From: Pontibacter flavimaris | GTDB taxonomy: Bacteria; Bacteroidota; Bacteroidia; Cytophagales; Hymenobacteraceae | DNA: 64,000 nucleotides | Direction of reading: 5' to 3' | Assembly: GCF_001907195.1 (NCBI RefSeq) | Contig: NZ_LVWA01000004.1 | Location: 496,001 to 560,000, forward strand | Part shown: piece after piece, positions 9,346-18,126 of the stretch | How positions within the stretch are numbered: the stretch's first letter is position 1 | Layout of the letters: each line of letters begins with the position of its first letter | Position numbers and translations under genes: made by a program | The notes under the pieces: model-generated | Database searches by the model: none | Seen by the model: the letters and a program-made list of their open reading frames with translations, nothing else | Told to the model about the DNA's origin: nothing

Positions 9346-9377
9346 TTTGATATTGTGTATCTTTTTATAGATATTTG
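9346..9377 (+). promoter_or_regulatory. rpmB promoter
   Basis: TTTG at 9346-9349 is followed after exactly 20 bases by GATATTTG (9370-9377), one mismatch from TAnnTTTG. The rpmB start lies 35 bases downstream. Confidence 0.65.
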
Positions 9378-9411
9378 CACCCCTATTGATTAAACCAGAA
9401 AAGAATACAAG

Positions 9412-9651
9412 ATGGCACGAGTTTGCGACTTAACAGGTAAAAGACCACAGGTAGGTAATAACGTTTCGCATGCTAACAACAAGACGAAGCGTAAGTTTTA
9501 TCCGAACCTCCAGAAGAAGCGCTTCTACATCCCGGAAGAGGATGCTTGGGTAACGCTGAAAGTTTCTACTTCTGCACTGAGAACCATTAACAAAAATGGT
9601 ATCACTGCGGTATTGAAGAAGGCTGTAGAGCAAGGTTACATCCTGTACTAG
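9412..9651 (+). CDS. rpmB: 50S ribosomal protein L28
   Basis: The 79-residue protein starts [20 protein letters not shown] and continues with [18 protein letters not shown], the standard L28 sequence. It is part of the large ribosomal subunit. The gene begins the block rpmB-rpmG-DUF4295-ftsY that is conserved in Bacteroidota. A promoter is visible upstream and a terminator follows at 9753-9798, so rpmB is transcribed apart from rpmG here. About 100 GC-rich bases between stop and terminator hold nothing recognisable. Confidence 0.97.
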   Translation: MARVCDLTGKRPQVGNNVSHANNKTKRKFYPNLQKKRFYIPEEDAWVTLKVSTSALRTINKNGITAVLKKAVEQGYILY

Positions 9652-9752
9652 TAGTGCTGTGTTTCCGGCCGCGCCGGCGGCGGTAGCCTCACGGCGCCGC
9701 GGCAACAGGCACAGCCGGAGAAAGCCATCTGGTACTTTAAGATAAAACATCG

Positions 9753-9798
9753 GCAACGGAGAGAAGCTGTAGATGCTTTCCTCCGTTGCTCTTTTTTT
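9753..9798 (+). terminator. rpmB terminator
   Basis: GCAACGGAG (9753-9761) pairs with CTCCGTTGC (9781-9789) and is followed by TCTTTTTTT. Confidence 0.8.
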
Positions 9799-9900
9799 GA
9801 CCTTTGCCCTTTCTTCTGTGGCAGAAGAGGCAACACCCCGCAGCAAGTGTAAATTCTGTGAAGCGCCGGAGGGTGGCTCCACAAGAAAATTTATACATTG

Positions 9901-9932
9901 TTTGTAATTAGAGATTTAAGCTTTTATATTTG
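9901..9932 (+). promoter_or_regulatory. rpmG-DUF4295 promoter
   Basis: TTTG at 9901-9904, a 20-base spacer and TATATTTG at 9925-9932 match the Bacteroidota -33/-7 consensus exactly. The rpmG ATG is 29 bases downstream of the box. Confidence 0.75.
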
Positions 9933-9960
9933 CAGTCCTAAATAAAAAATTACTGTCGAG

Positions 9961-10149
9961 ATGGCTAAAAAAGCAAAAGGTAATAGAATCCAGGTGATTA
10001 TGGAGTGCACAGAGCATAAAGCTACTGGCATGCCTGGAACTTCAAGGTACATCACTACCAAAAACAGAAAGAATACTCCCGAGCGCCTTGAGCTGAAGAA
10101 GTATAACCCTGTGTTGAAAAAAGTTACTGTACATAAAGAAATTAAATAA
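9961..10149 (+). CDS. rpmG: 50S ribosomal protein L33
   Basis: The 62-residue protein reads [20 protein letters not shown]... with [22 protein letters not shown], the usual L33 signature. It keeps only one cysteine in the first half, so it is a C-minus (non-zinc-binding) form. It is the first gene of a transcript that continues into the DUF4295 gene two bases after its stop. Confidence 0.97.
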   Translation: MAKKAKGNRIQVIMECTEHKATGMPGTSRYITTKNRKNTPERLELKKYNPVLKKVTVHKEIK

Positions 10150-10151
10150 CC

Positions 10152-10307
10152 ATGGCTAAGAAGGTAGTTGCAACCCTAAAAACCGCTACAGGTAAAGACT
10201 GGGCAAAAGTGATCAAAGCTGTGAAGTCTCCAAAAACTGGTGCTTACGGCTTTAAAGAGGAGATGGTGCCTGTTGACAAAGTACAGGAGTTCCTATCCAA
10301 AAAATAA
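10152..10307 (+). CDS. DUF4295 small basic protein
   Basis: The 51-residue protein has an MAKKVVATLKT start, a middle with KDWAKVIKAVKSPKTGAYGF, and ends VPVDKVQEFLSKK. This family is restricted to Bacteroidota and is almost always encoded right after rpmG. Its small size, basic charge and location suggest a ribosome-associated protein, but that is inference. It starts two bases after the rpmG stop and is closed by the terminator at 10346. Confidence 0.93.
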   Translation: MAKKVVATLKTATGKDWAKVIKAVKSPKTGAYGFKEEMVPVDKVQEFLSKK

Positions 10308-10345
10308 GACAGCCTACTCTACATCGATAGATAGATAACATGAAG

Positions 10346-10370
10346 AAGTCCCTTTACCGGGACTTTTTTA
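10346..10370 (+). terminator. Terminator after rpmG-DUF4295
   Basis: AAGTCCC and GGGACTT form a 7-bp stem around a 6-base loop and run straight into TTTTTT. Confidence 0.9.
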
Positions 10371-10422
10371 GTATATTACCGTATCAGTGAGATAGCATTC
10401 ACCCTACATCAAAAAAACCGGC

Positions 10423-11382
10423 ATGGGAATTTTTGACTTTTTCAGCAAAGAGAAGAAAAAAGAATCGCTGGATAAAGGCCTCGAGAAAACCAAGAGCAAC
10501 TTTTTCGGTCAGCTAAGCAAAGCCGTCATGGGCAAAGCCACCGTGGACGTGGAGGTGCTCGACGAGCTGGAGGAGATCCTGGTGCATGCCGATGTGGGGG
10601 TGGAGACCACGGTGAAGATCATCGACCGCATTGAGAAGCGCGTGGCCCGCGACAAGTACGTGAGCACCGACGAGCTGGACAACATCCTGCGCGAGGAGAT
10701 AGCCGCCCTGCTGGAAGAAAACAAAGCCGGAGATGGAGCAAACTTTGACCTGCCTACCGGTATCAAGCCATACGTAATTATGGTGGTAGGCGTGAACGGT
10801 GTAGGTAAAACGACAACGATTGGTAAGCTTGCCTCGCAATTCCATAAGGCTGGTAAAAAAGTAGTGCTGGGCGCTGCCGATACTTTCCGTGCCGCCGCCG
10901 TGGACCAACTTATTATCTGGGGCGAGCGTGTGGGTGTGCCGGTTATCTCGCACGGCATGAACACCGACCCTGCCTCTGTGGCCTACGACGCTGTGAAGCG
11001 AGGCGTGGAGCTGAACGCCGACGTGGTGATCATCGACACCGCCGGCCGCCTGCACAACAAAGTGGGTCTGATGAACGAGCTCTCTAAGATCAAGCGCGTG
11101 ATGCAGAAAATAACACCAGACACGCCGCATGAGGTGCTGCTGGTGCTCGACGGCAGTACCGGCCAGAACGCCCTGCTGCAGGCCCGCGAGTTTACCAAAG
11201 CCACCGACGTAACGGCACTGGCTATTACCAAGCTCGACGGAACGGCCAAAGGCGGCGTGGTGATCGGTATCTCGGATGAGTTTAAGATCCCGGTGAAGTA
11301 CATTGGCGTGGGTGAGAAAATTGAGGACCTGCAGTTGTTTGATAAACAGCAATTCGTGGACTCGTTCTTCTCCCGCAAATAA
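10423..11382 (+). CDS. ftsY: Signal recognition particle receptor FtsY
   Basis: The 319-residue SRP-GTPase has a short charged N-terminus, an NG domain with P-loop [10 protein letters not shown] near residue 125, [16 protein letters not shown] near 206, and [10 protein letters not shown] near 267. It receives ribosome-SRP complexes at the inner membrane. The acidic A-domain found in E. coli FtsY is missing, as is usual in Bacteroidota. The downstream lipoprotein gene begins 10 bases after the stop. Confidence 0.96.
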   Translation: MGIFDFFSKEKKKESLDKGLEKTKSNFFGQLSKAVMGKATVDVEVLDELEEILVHADVGVETTVKIIDRIEKRVARDKYVSTDELDNILREEIAALLEENKAGDGANFDLPTGIKPYVIMVVGVNGVGKTTTIGKLASQFHKAGKKVVLGAADTFRAAAVDQLIIWGERVGVPVISHGMNTDPASVAYDAVKRGVELNADVVIIDTAGRLHNKVGLMNELSKIKRVMQKITPDTPHEVLLVLDGSTGQNALLQAREFTKATDVTALAITKLDGTAKGGVVIGISDEFKIPVKYIGVGEKIEDLQLFDKQQFVDSFFSRK

Positions 11383-11391
11383 AGTATAGCC

Positions 11392-11898
11392 ATGGCTAAG
11401 TTCCTGCTGCTGGCGCTGCTGCTCTCCCAGTGCAACGGCGCCAACCAAACCCATCAAAACACGCAAGACCCGATGGAAAGCCAGGAACAGGCAAAGCAGG
11501 TGCAGGAGCAGCAAGCTCCCGTAGCACAAGGTATACGCGGACAGGTGCTCTGGGTATCGGGCAACCAGATGCCCTCGCCGGACGCACCACCCAGCAAAGG
11601 AAGGGGCATTCAACGCACGCTCTATGTCTACGAACTCACTAACGCCAGCCAGACCCAAACCACAGAGGGTGTTTTTCACACCGGCATTCAGACTACTTTA
11701 GTGACGCAGGTTGTAACGGATGCAAACGGCAACTTTGCGGTTAGCCTGAAGCCCGGCACCTACAGCCTTTTCTCCAAGGAGGAAAAGGGCCTGTTTGCCA
11801 GTATCTATGATGGCGGAATGAACATCAACCCGGTGGAGGTGCAGCAGGGGCAGGTTACCAGCGTAGAGTTTCTGATCAACTACCAGGCAAGTTACTAG
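11392..11898 (+). CDS. Predicted lipoprotein with a carboxypeptidase-regulatory-like beta domain
   Basis: The 168-residue protein has a short signal peptide with lipobox-like LLLSQC (Cys14), then a Gln-rich linker (residues 20-45). The rest is a beta-rich domain resembling CarboxypepD_reg/transthyretin-like folds, with VVTDANGNFAVSLKPGTYSLF near 105-125. Function is unknown; such domains are usually binding or structural. It starts 10 bases after ftsY and may be cotranscribed with it, although the two jobs look unrelated. Confidence 0.65.
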   Translation: MAKFLLLALLLSQCNGANQTHQNTQDPMESQEQAKQVQEQQAPVAQGIRGQVLWVSGNQMPSPDAPPSKGRGIQRTLYVYELTNASQTQTTEGVFHTGIQTTLVTQVVTDANGNFAVSLKPGTYSLFSKEEKGLFASIYDGGMNINPVEVQQGQVTSVEFLINYQASY

Positions 11899-12058
11899 GC
11901 CGGTAGTATGACATCGCCTGCGCCAGACAACTGCCAGAAGGGGAGTGCTGCTACAAGTATAAAATAGTTGCCAGGAAGAGCTTCAGGAAAACGGTGCAAC
12001 GCAAGCAGGTTTAGATAAATTTTAATTAAGTTAGAACTCGTTTTAGAACATCGGCTGA

Positions 12059-12502
12059 ATGGGTGTAACCAGGTATGACTTAATGGAATTGGCCCACGAT
12101 GAAGCGAAAGGCATCCTGCAGGTATCCTGGTCGGATGACCTTAGCGTAGAGTCGGACCGGTTCCTGCAAACAGTCGTCTACTTATTCACTACCATTCAGC
12201 AGCAAAAAGTATCGCATCTGATCATCGATTCCGGATTACCTGCCGGTGGTGTGCTAACCGAAGAAGTGATTCAGAGCTTTATCCACCACATCCCCCACAC
12301 GCCCCTCAAGCATATCGCCATCCTGGAATCGCCGGATTACCTCTGGGACAATAATTTGCTCCAAGTCATCTCGCTGCTCATTACCACCTACCGGTTGCCC
12401 ATCGCCATTGAACTGGTAAAAGACCGGACTGCTGCCCGGGAGTGGTTTTCCCGAACGATGCAGCGTACTTCCGTGCCTAAAGCAGGCAAGGCAGAAAACT
12501 AA
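12059..12502 (+). CDS. Hypothetical protein, STAS/SpoIIAA-like fold possible
   Basis: This 147-residue soluble protein has no signal peptide. Alternating strands and helices (ILQVSWSDD, KVSHLIIDSG, LKHIAILES, LPIAIELVKD) and a final helix EWFSRTMQ resemble the SpoIIAA/STAS-like single-domain proteins common in Cytophagales. No catalytic motif is seen. It sits alone between the lipoprotein gene and rimO. The family suggestion rests only on secondary-structure pattern. Confidence 0.6.
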   Translation: MGVTRYDLMELAHDEAKGILQVSWSDDLSVESDRFLQTVVYLFTTIQQQKVSHLIIDSGLPAGGVLTEEVIQSFIHHIPHTPLKHIAILESPDYLWDNNLLQVISLLITTYRLPIAIELVKDRTAAREWFSRTMQRTSVPKAGKAEN

Positions 12503-12663
12503 GCCAGCTTGCCTGGAGCCGTGATGCAAACACGCCAGTAACCCAATGTACCATTCTTTCTGCTGCTGCCACAAGACCTGTCTGGCCTGAAGGCGCTATG
12601 ATCTGAATAAAGATGTACAAATCAGTTGCTTGCCGGTTTTCATTTATTAGCCAAACATGTTGT

Positions 12664-12671
12664 ACCTTTGC
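12664..12671 (+). promoter_or_regulatory. Probable -7 element of the rimO promoter
   Basis: TACCTTTG matches TAnnTTTG. A weak GTTTTC lies about 20-25 bases upstream. The GTG start of rimO is 78 bases downstream. Confidence 0.45.
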
Positions 12672-12748
12672 AGGCTGGTAAAACGAACCATTGTTAGCCG
12701 ACAAGGGTTTTTATCAGGTGTAGCGCATTTCATTAAAAATATACATAG

Positions 12749-14062
12749 GTGAAAGTAAGATCACTCAAAAAAGATAAGGTAAACGTAGTGACACTGGGCT
12801 GTTCTAAAAACCTGGTGGACTCGGAAGTGTTGATGGGGCAGCTGCGTGCCAACGAGTTTGAGGTGGCGCACGAGTCTGAGGACGACGATTCCAACATCAT
12901 TATCGTGAACACCTGCGGCTTTATCGATAACGCCAAGCAGGAGTCTATCGATACCATTCTGCGTTATGCCGACGCCAAAGAGGCCGGCCAGATCGACAAG
13001 CTGTACGTAACCGGCTGTTTGTCGCAGCGCTACAAAGACTCGCTGGAGCAGGAGATACCGCAGGTGGATGCGTACTTTGGTACGCTGGAGCTGCCGCGCC
13101 TGCTTAAAACGCTGGAGGCCGACTACAAGCATGAACTGATCGGCGAGCGCCTGCTGACCACGCCTTCGCACTTCGCATACTTTAAAATTGCCGAGGGTTG
13201 CAACCGGCCCTGCTCCTTCTGCGCCATCCCGCTCATGCGCGGCAAGCACGTAGACCGCCCGATCGAGGATTTGGTGCGCGAGGCAAAGCGCCTGGCAAGT
13301 ATGGGAACGAAAGAACTTATCCTGATTGCCCAGGACCTGACCTACTACGGCCTGCAGCACTATGGCGAGCGCAAGCTGGCTGATCTGCTGCGGAACCTTT
13401 CGGATGTGGAAGGTATAGACTGGATCAGGATGCAGTACGCCTACCCATCGCAGTTCCCGATGGAGGTGTTCGACGTGATGAACGAGCGTGAGAATATCTG
13501 CAAGTACCTGGACATGCCGCTGCAGCATATCTCCGACAACATGCTGAAGTCGATGCGCCGCGGCATCGGTAAGCGCCGTACCATTGAGTTGGTAGACCAG
13601 ATCCGCCAGCGCGTGCCGGACATCGCCCTGCGTACCACTTTGATCGCTGGCCACCCGGGCGAAACGGAGCAGGACTTCCAGGAGCTCTACGATTGGGTAG
13701 AGGAAACCAGGTTCGACCGCTTGGGCATTTTTACCTACTCGCACGAGGATAACACGCACTCCTATACGTTGGAGGATAACGTGCCGGAAGAGGTGAAGCA
13801 GGAGCGCGCCGACGCCATCATGGAGCTGCAGCAGGGCATTTCGGTGGAGCTGAACGAGGAGAAAATAGGCAACACCTATAAAGTGCTCTTCGACCGCAAA
13901 GAGAGCGGCTATTTTGTGGGCCGCACCCAGTACGACTCCCCGGAGGTAGACAACGAGGTACTCGTGCCAGCCGACAGCAACTACGTACGCCTCGGCGACT
14001 TTGCCAACGTGAAGATCACCGATGCTTCGGATTTTGATTTGTATGGCGAGGTGGTCGTGTAG
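12749..14062 (+). CDS. rimO: Ribosomal protein S12 methylthiotransferase RimO
   Basis: The 437-residue radical-SAM methylthiotransferase starts at GTG. The N-terminal UPF0004 domain has cysteines in TLGCSKNLVDSE, NTCGF and VTGCLSQR. The radical-SAM motif CNRPCSFC uses Cys151, Cys155 and Cys158, and a C-terminal TRAM domain follows. RimO methylthiolates an aspartate of ribosomal protein S12. The GTG start gives KVRSLKKDKVNVVTLGCSKN, matching family length. The stop codon's last base is also the first base of the 38-bp inverted repeat that bounds the DUF559 element. Confidence 0.96.
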   Translation: MKVRSLKKDKVNVVTLGCSKNLVDSEVLMGQLRANEFEVAHESEDDDSNIIIVNTCGFIDNAKQESIDTILRYADAKEAGQIDKLYVTGCLSQRYKDSLEQEIPQVDAYFGTLELPRLLKTLEADYKHELIGERLLTTPSHFAYFKIAEGCNRPCSFCAIPLMRGKHVDRPIEDLVREAKRLASMGTKELILIAQDLTYYGLQHYGERKLADLLRNLSDVEGIDWIRMQYAYPSQFPMEVFDVMNERENICKYLDMPLQHISDNMLKSMRRGIGKRRTIELVDQIRQRVPDIALRTTLIAGHPGETEQDFQELYDWVEETRFDRLGIFTYSHEDNTHSYTLEDNVPEEVKQERADAIMELQQGISVELNEEKIGNTYKVLFDRKESGYFVGRTQYDSPEVDNEVLVPADSNYVRLGDFANVKITDASDFDLYGEVVV

Positions 14063-14099
14063 ACCTCCCCCTGCCCCCTCCTAAAAACAGGAGGGGGTG
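14062..14099 (+). repeat. Left 38-bp inverted repeat of the DUF559 cassette
   Basis: The repeat contains the small hairpin CTCCTAAAAACAGGAG flanked by C- and G-runs. The same core on the other strand, CTCCTGTTTTTAGGAG, recurs in the mosaic repeat at 56.5 kb. Confidence 0.85.
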
Positions 14100-14117
14100 T
14101 AAAGATATTTTTTGAAG

Positions 14118-14147
14118 AAAGCCTTTCTCTATTATAGAGAAAGGCTT
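14118..14147. terminator. Hairpin terminator inside the DUF559 cassette
   Basis: AAAGCCTTTCTCTA and TAGAGAAAGGCTTT form a perfect 14-bp stem with a tiny loop and T/A runs on both sides, so it can act in both directions. It probably ends rimO transcription. Confidence 0.85.
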
Positions 14148-14202
14148 TTGCTTTTGGGAACATAAGTACTGGGAGTTAATGTTTGCTGGCAAAGTATAAA
14201 AT

Positions 14203-14571
14203 ATGCGGAAAGATCAGTTGCATAGTATCTCTAACCTAAGACAAGAGCGATCTATATTGAGAAATAACTTGACTCCTGCGGAAGAGGAACTGTGGAGGTT
14301 GCTACGGAAGCATAGGTTAGGTGGCCGGAAGTTCAGGAGGCAGCATAGCATCGGCAGCTACATTGTGGATTTCTACTGCGCCTCTGAGAAAATGATCATA
14401 GAAGTAGATGGCTCTGTGCATGATACACCCGAAGCCATCGCAAATGACCAAGTGCGCGACGAAAAGCTACAGCATCTGGGCTACAAAGTTATCCGCATCA
14501 GAAACAGTGAGATTTTTGAGCAGCCGGAAGAGGTGCTACAAAAGATAGCTGCCTTATTCAAAAATAGCTGA
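14203..14571 (+). CDS. DUF559 (Vsr-like) endonuclease-domain protein
   Basis: The 122-residue protein has the DUF559 layout: LTPAEEELWRLLR near residue 24, GRKFRRQHSIGSYIVDFYC near 42, then EVDGSVHDTPEAIANDQVRDEKL and IRIRNSEIF. The D-x(n)-E-V-D/G arrangement resembles the PD-(D/E)XK fold of very-short-patch repair nucleases. DUF559 genes occur singly in many bacteria and their role is unknown. Here the gene is the only one between perfect 38-bp inverted repeats, which hints that the nuclease acts on those ends. It has no operon partner. Confidence 0.9.
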   Translation: MRKDQLHSISNLRQERSILRNNLTPAEEELWRLLRKHRLGGRKFRRQHSIGSYIVDFYCASEKMIIEVDGSVHDTPEAIANDQVRDEKLQHLGYKVIRIRNSEIFEQPEEVLQKIAALFKNS

Positions 14572-14573
14572 AC

Positions 14574-14611
14574 CACCCCCTCCTGTTTTTAGGAGGGGGC
14601 AGGGGGAGGTC
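14574..14611 (-). repeat. Right 38-bp inverted repeat of the DUF559 cassette
   Basis: Exact inverse complement of 14062-14099. It overlaps the stop codon of the PH-domain gene by two bases (14610-14611). Confidence 0.85.
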
Positions 14612-14990
14612 ACTTCAGCACATACTTACTCAGCACCCGGTACGCCTCGTTGATATTGTCCCCTTTCCGGAAGTCCTGCTTGATGGTGGGCTGATCCTCG
14701 CCGGTGAGCCAGATCTTTAATTCAGCGTCCAGGTCGCCGATGCCGGCGCTCTCTTTGGAGAACATTTTGATGCTGCTGTAAGGTATACTTTGATAGTCGG
14801 TCTTGGTGCCGGTCAGACCCTGCTTGTTGACAAGTATAAGTCGCCTGTTGGTGAACACGAGCATGTCCCGGATCAGTTTATACGCCCGCTCGATGCGCTC
14901 GTCGTCGATCAGGATCGGCTGAAATTCCTTTGCCAGTTTCTCGATAGACACTTCGGAGGCGTGTCCCATCATACCGCTTAATAGTCCCAT
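14610..14990 (-). CDS. Bacterial PH-domain protein
   Basis: The 126-residue protein is one bacterial pleckstrin-homology-like domain (bPH_1 type). DMLVFTNRRLILVNKQGLTGTKTDYQSIPYSSI at about 43-75 is characteristic. There is no signal peptide or membrane segment. The family forms ring-like oligomers in known structures but its role is not defined. It stands alone; its stop is shared with the right end of the DUF559 element, so insertion left the protein end nearly or fully intact. Confidence 0.85.
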   Translation of the reverse strand: MGLLSGMMGHASEVSIEKLAKEFQPILIDDERIERAYKLIRDMLVFTNRRLILVNKQGLTGTKTDYQSIPYSSIKMFSKESAGIGDLDAELKIWLTGEDQPTIKQDFRKGDNINEAYRVLSKYVLK

Positions 14991-15238
14991 AAGTATAAAG
15001 TATAGATTTCACCTACTGTACGTAGAGCGGGCGCATCGGTAAGTATAAAGTATAAAATCGCATGCCCAGCAGGGCATCAGCAAAGTATAAGCTAACCTGT
15101 CCCAGAGCAAAGTCCTGGTTGCCTGAAGCAGTAAAGAAAATAAAGCGTTACTTTGTGTTGTTGCAGCAAAGTATAAATTAGCTGCAACACATTTCGGGCT
15201 AAACTGTTAAAAGGGCTAAACCCACCGCCACACTGCAG

Positions 15239-16816
15239 ATGGAAGTACAAACCATGAAGATCACCAAGATAGACTACGCCGCCACCGGCGCCTTCTCCAA
15301 GACCATAACCGACTACCTTTGTTGTAGCCCGCAGCTACAGCCATTTTACAACCGCTTCCCGACCGTAGAGGCTTTTGGCGCCCAACTGAAGGAGAAAAGC
15401 TTCAGCCAGGAGCAACGCCAGACCTTGCACCAGGCGCTGCAGGAGCAGTATACTTCCCTCTCCGAGATTCACCCCAGCGTGCAGCAAAATATCGACCTGC
15501 TGCGCCAGCCCAACACCTACACCGTTACCACGGGCCATCAGCTCAACATCTTCACCGGCCCTTTGTACTTTGTCTATAAGATCATCACGGCCATAAATAC
15601 TTGCCGCCAGCTGCAGCAGCAGTACCCGGATTATACCTTTGTGCCGGTATACTGGATGGCTACCGAGGACCACGACTTTGCCGAGATCAACTACTTTAAC
15701 CTTTTCGGAAAGAAGTATACCTGGGAGAGCGAGCAGACCGGCGCTGTGGGTAGGTTCTCTACCGAAAGTATGGCCCAACTGCTGGAGGAGCTGCCGGAGG
15801 CCTACCCGGTGTTTGAGGAGGCCTACCGCAACAGCAAAAACCTGGCAGACGCCACCCGCGCCATCACGCACGCCTTGTTCGGGGAGTATGGCCTGGTAAG
15901 TATAGATGGCGACCACAGAGAACTGAAAAAGGCGCTGATGCCGGTAGTGGAGCGGGAACTGACCGAGCAGCTGTCGCATCAGCTGGTGACGGAGACCAGC
16001 CAACAACTGGAGGAGGCGGGCTATAAGCCGCAGGTATACTCCCGCGAAATCAACCTGTTTTACCTGACAGATGGCTTGCGCGAGCGCATCGTGCAGGAAG
16101 GCGACAAGTATAACGTGCTCAACACCGACCTGAGCTATACTTTAGAGGAAATGCTGCAGGAGGCACAGGAGCATCCGGAGCACTTCAGCCCGAACGTGAT
16201 CCTTCGTCCGCTCTACGAGGAGCGTATACTTCCGAACCTGGCCTACATTGGCGGCGGTGCGGAGGTGGCCTACTGGTTCCAGCTCAAGCAGCTGTTCGAA
16301 AAGTATAACGTAACTTTCCCGCTGCTGATGCTGCGCAACTCGGCCCTCTACATTAGCCGTAGCAACGCCAGCCGCATGCACAAGCTGGGCCTGGAGCCGC
16401 AGGATCTGTTCCAAAATTTCCAGGAGCTGAAAAAGCAGCTGTCGGGCCAGCTGCATGAGGAGGAGATCAGCCTGGAGGCGCAGCGAGAGGCCCTGGCCGC
16501 CGCCTTTGCCCAGGTAGAGAAGCTGGCCGAAAGTATAGATCCGACCCTGGTGAAAGCCGTGGGAGCTGAGGCGCAGAAAGCCGCCAACTCGCTGCACATG
16601 CTGGAGAAAAAGCTCTCCAAAGCCCGCGACAGCAAGCATGAGCAAACCTTTAAGCAACTGGAGAACCTGAAGGAGAAACTCTTCCCGGGCGGCAGCCTGC
16701 AGGAGCGCCAGGACAACCTGCTCACCTACCAGACGAACAACCCCGACTTTATACCGGCGCTGGTAGAGGCTTTCGATCCGCTGGAGTTTAAGTTCACCAT
16801 CCTGGAGGAAGTATAA
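15239..16816 (+). CDS. bshC: Bacillithiol biosynthesis cysteine-adding enzyme BshC
   Basis: The 525-residue protein has BshC hallmarks: TVTTGHQLNIFTGPLYFVYKI near residue 95, PVYWMATEDHDFAEI near 138, NVILRPLYEERILPNLAYIGGGAEVAYW near 320, and a long C-terminal coiled coil (380-480) of Lys/Glu/Gln repeats. It adds cysteine to glucosaminyl-malate in the last step of bacillithiol synthesis, so the organism probably uses this thiol. ATG at 15254 (MKITKIDYA) is an alternative start. The stop overlaps the next gene's ATG by one base, showing coupling. Confidence 0.95.
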   Translation: MEVQTMKITKIDYAATGAFSKTITDYLCCSPQLQPFYNRFPTVEAFGAQLKEKSFSQEQRQTLHQALQEQYTSLSEIHPSVQQNIDLLRQPNTYTVTTGHQLNIFTGPLYFVYKIITAINTCRQLQQQYPDYTFVPVYWMATEDHDFAEINYFNLFGKKYTWESEQTGAVGRFSTESMAQLLEELPEAYPVFEEAYRNSKNLADATRAITHALFGEYGLVSIDGDHRELKKALMPVVERELTEQLSHQLVTETSQQLEEAGYKPQVYSREINLFYLTDGLRERIVQEGDKYNVLNTDLSYTLEEMLQEAQEHPEHFSPNVILRPLYEERILPNLAYIGGGAEVAYWFQLKQLFEKYNVTFPLLMLRNSALYISRSNASRMHKLGLEPQDLFQNFQELKKQLSGQLHEEEISLEAQREALAAAFAQVEKLAESIDPTLVKAVGAEAQKAANSLHMLEKKLSKARDSKHEQTFKQLENLKEKLFPGGSLQERQDNLLTYQTNNPDFIPALVEAFDPLEFKFTILEEV

Positions 16817-17394
16817 TGCAGAAGGCAGAGTTACGCAAACTGATGCTGCGGCAGCGCCGGGCTCTGCCTGTGGAAGAAGTGCAGCAGCGCAGCCTGCGCA
16901 TCGCTGAACAGTTCTTTGCGCATTTTCCGCTGCGGCCCGGGCAAACGGTGCATGTGTTTCTGCCCATCCTCAAGAACAACGAAGTCAATACCTGGCTCCT
17001 GATTGAGCGGTTGCGGCAGGAGCATCCTAAGGTGCGCGTGGCCGTGCCGGTAACCGATGCGGAGCAAAATATCCTTACCCACCACCACCTGACTGACGAG
17101 GCCGTGCTGGTAGAAAACCCATGGGGCATCCCCGAGCCGCAGAACGCCCACATCATCCATGCCCACGAAGTGGATGTGGTGCTGGTGCCGCTGCTGGCCT
17201 TTGACAAGGCCGGCCAGCGCGTAGGCTACGGCAAAGGCTTCTACGACCGCTTCCTGGCTGACTGTCGCCCCGATGTGCTTAAAATTGGCCTTTCCTTAGA
17301 GCCTCCCGTGGAACGCATTGCCGACCCCAATCCCTTTGACGTGCCGCTGGATGCGGTGGTGATGCCACAGGGGATGTGGCGCAGGGAAGTATAA
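16816..17394 (+). CDS. 5-formyltetrahydrofolate cyclo-ligase
   Basis: The 192-residue protein contains the family signatures NPWGIPEP near 97, VDVVLVPLLAFDKAGQRVGYGKGFYDRFL at about 115-143 (GYGKGFYDR loop), and an N-terminal basic helix. It converts 5-formyl-THF to 5,10-methenyl-THF using ATP. It is translationally coupled to bshC (stop/start share A at 16816), an arrangement without an obvious metabolic link. Confidence 0.93.
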   Translation: MQKAELRKLMLRQRRALPVEEVQQRSLRIAEQFFAHFPLRPGQTVHVFLPILKNNEVNTWLLIERLRQEHPKVRVAVPVTDAEQNILTHHHLTDEAVLVENPWGIPEPQNAHIIHAHEVDVVLVPLLAFDKAGQRVGYGKGFYDRFLADCRPDVLKIGLSLEPPVERIADPNPFDVPLDAVVMPQGMWRREV

Positions 17395-17474
17395 CAACAG
17401 GCAGATTAAAAAGAAAAAGAGTACAGATATAGAGGTATCATTTGTAAATGCTTATTTTTTAAGCAGCTATATCG

Positions 17475-17482
17475 TACTTTTG
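17475..17482 (+). promoter_or_regulatory. Possible -7 element upstream of the first tetR-type gene
   Basis: TACTTTTG fits TAnnTTTG. The nearest TTTG upstream (17441) is 30 bases away, longer than usual. Confidence 0.35.
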
Positions 17483-17560
17483 TAATTCGCCCAGGCGCAG
17501 GTGCATGTCAATGCGCTTGAACCTGCCATACCTGTGCATATTCCGCTATACAGTAAGACC

Positions 17561-18100
17561 ATGGCCAAGACCAAAAAAGAAATCATCCTAGACACCGCAT
17601 TAAACCTCTTTGCTGAAAAAGGGTACGATGCCACTCCCACGAGCCAGATCGCCAAAGCTGCCGGCGTATCGGAAGGCCTTATATTTAAGCATTACATCAG
17701 CAAGGAGAACCTGCTGGAAGCGGTTGTGAAGGCCGGCTACAGGCGCATTACCGAGAGGAGCAAGAAATCGGTGGAGGAGAACGACCCCGCCAAGCTGATC
17801 AGTAACGTGCTGGACATGCCGCAGAAGCTGGTGGAGGACGAGCGTGATTTCTGGCGGATGCAGTTCCGCATGGTGGACGAGGAGGTGGCGCAGCGCCATC
17901 ACCAGCGCTACCTTAACTCGGTGAAGGCAAAGCTGGTAGAGGCGTTCCGCAAGCTGGGCCATAAAGAGCCGGAACTGGAGACGGAGATCCTCATGCTGCT
18001 GGTGGAGGGCCTCTGGAGGGCCTACCTCACCCACGAGGACAAGACGCACTTCACCAAAATGCTGGACCTGACAAAGGCAAAGTTTATCAAACAGGGCTAA
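17561..18100 (+). CDS. TetR/AcrR-family transcriptional regulator
   Basis: The 179-residue form starts at ATG 17561 (MAKTKKEIILDTALNLFAEKGYDAT); an upstream ATG at 17501 would add 20 residues with no homology-like content. The helix-turn-helix is TPTSQIAKAAGVSEGLIFKHY at about residues 25-46, followed by an all-helical ligand domain. Targets are unknown: no transporter or enzyme gene is adjacent. It ends at a strong bidirectional terminator shared with the convergent hypothetical gene. Confidence 0.9.
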   Translation: MAKTKKEIILDTALNLFAEKGYDATPTSQIAKAAGVSEGLIFKHYISKENLLEAVVKAGYRRITERSKKSVEENDPAKLISNVLDMPQKLVEDERDFWRMQFRMVDEEVAQRHHQRYLNSVKAKLVEAFRKLGHKEPELETEILMLLVEGLWRAYLTHEDKTHFTKMLDLTKAKFIKQG

Positions 18101-18126
18101 CGTATACTTCAAGCATTGTTATAGAA

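Larger units (their letters stand above)
14062..14611. mobile_element. DUF559 cassette bounded by 38-bp perfect inverted repeats
   Basis: This 550-bp unit runs from GACCTCCCCCTG at 14062 to CAGGGGGAGGTC ending at 14611. Bases 14062-14099 and 14574-14611 are exact inverse complements over 38 bp. It contains one gene (DUF559 nuclease) and one hairpin terminator. It lies precisely between two convergent genes: the left end begins in the rimO stop codon and the right end overlaps the stop of the PH-domain gene. No target-site duplication is obvious. Confidence 0.75.
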
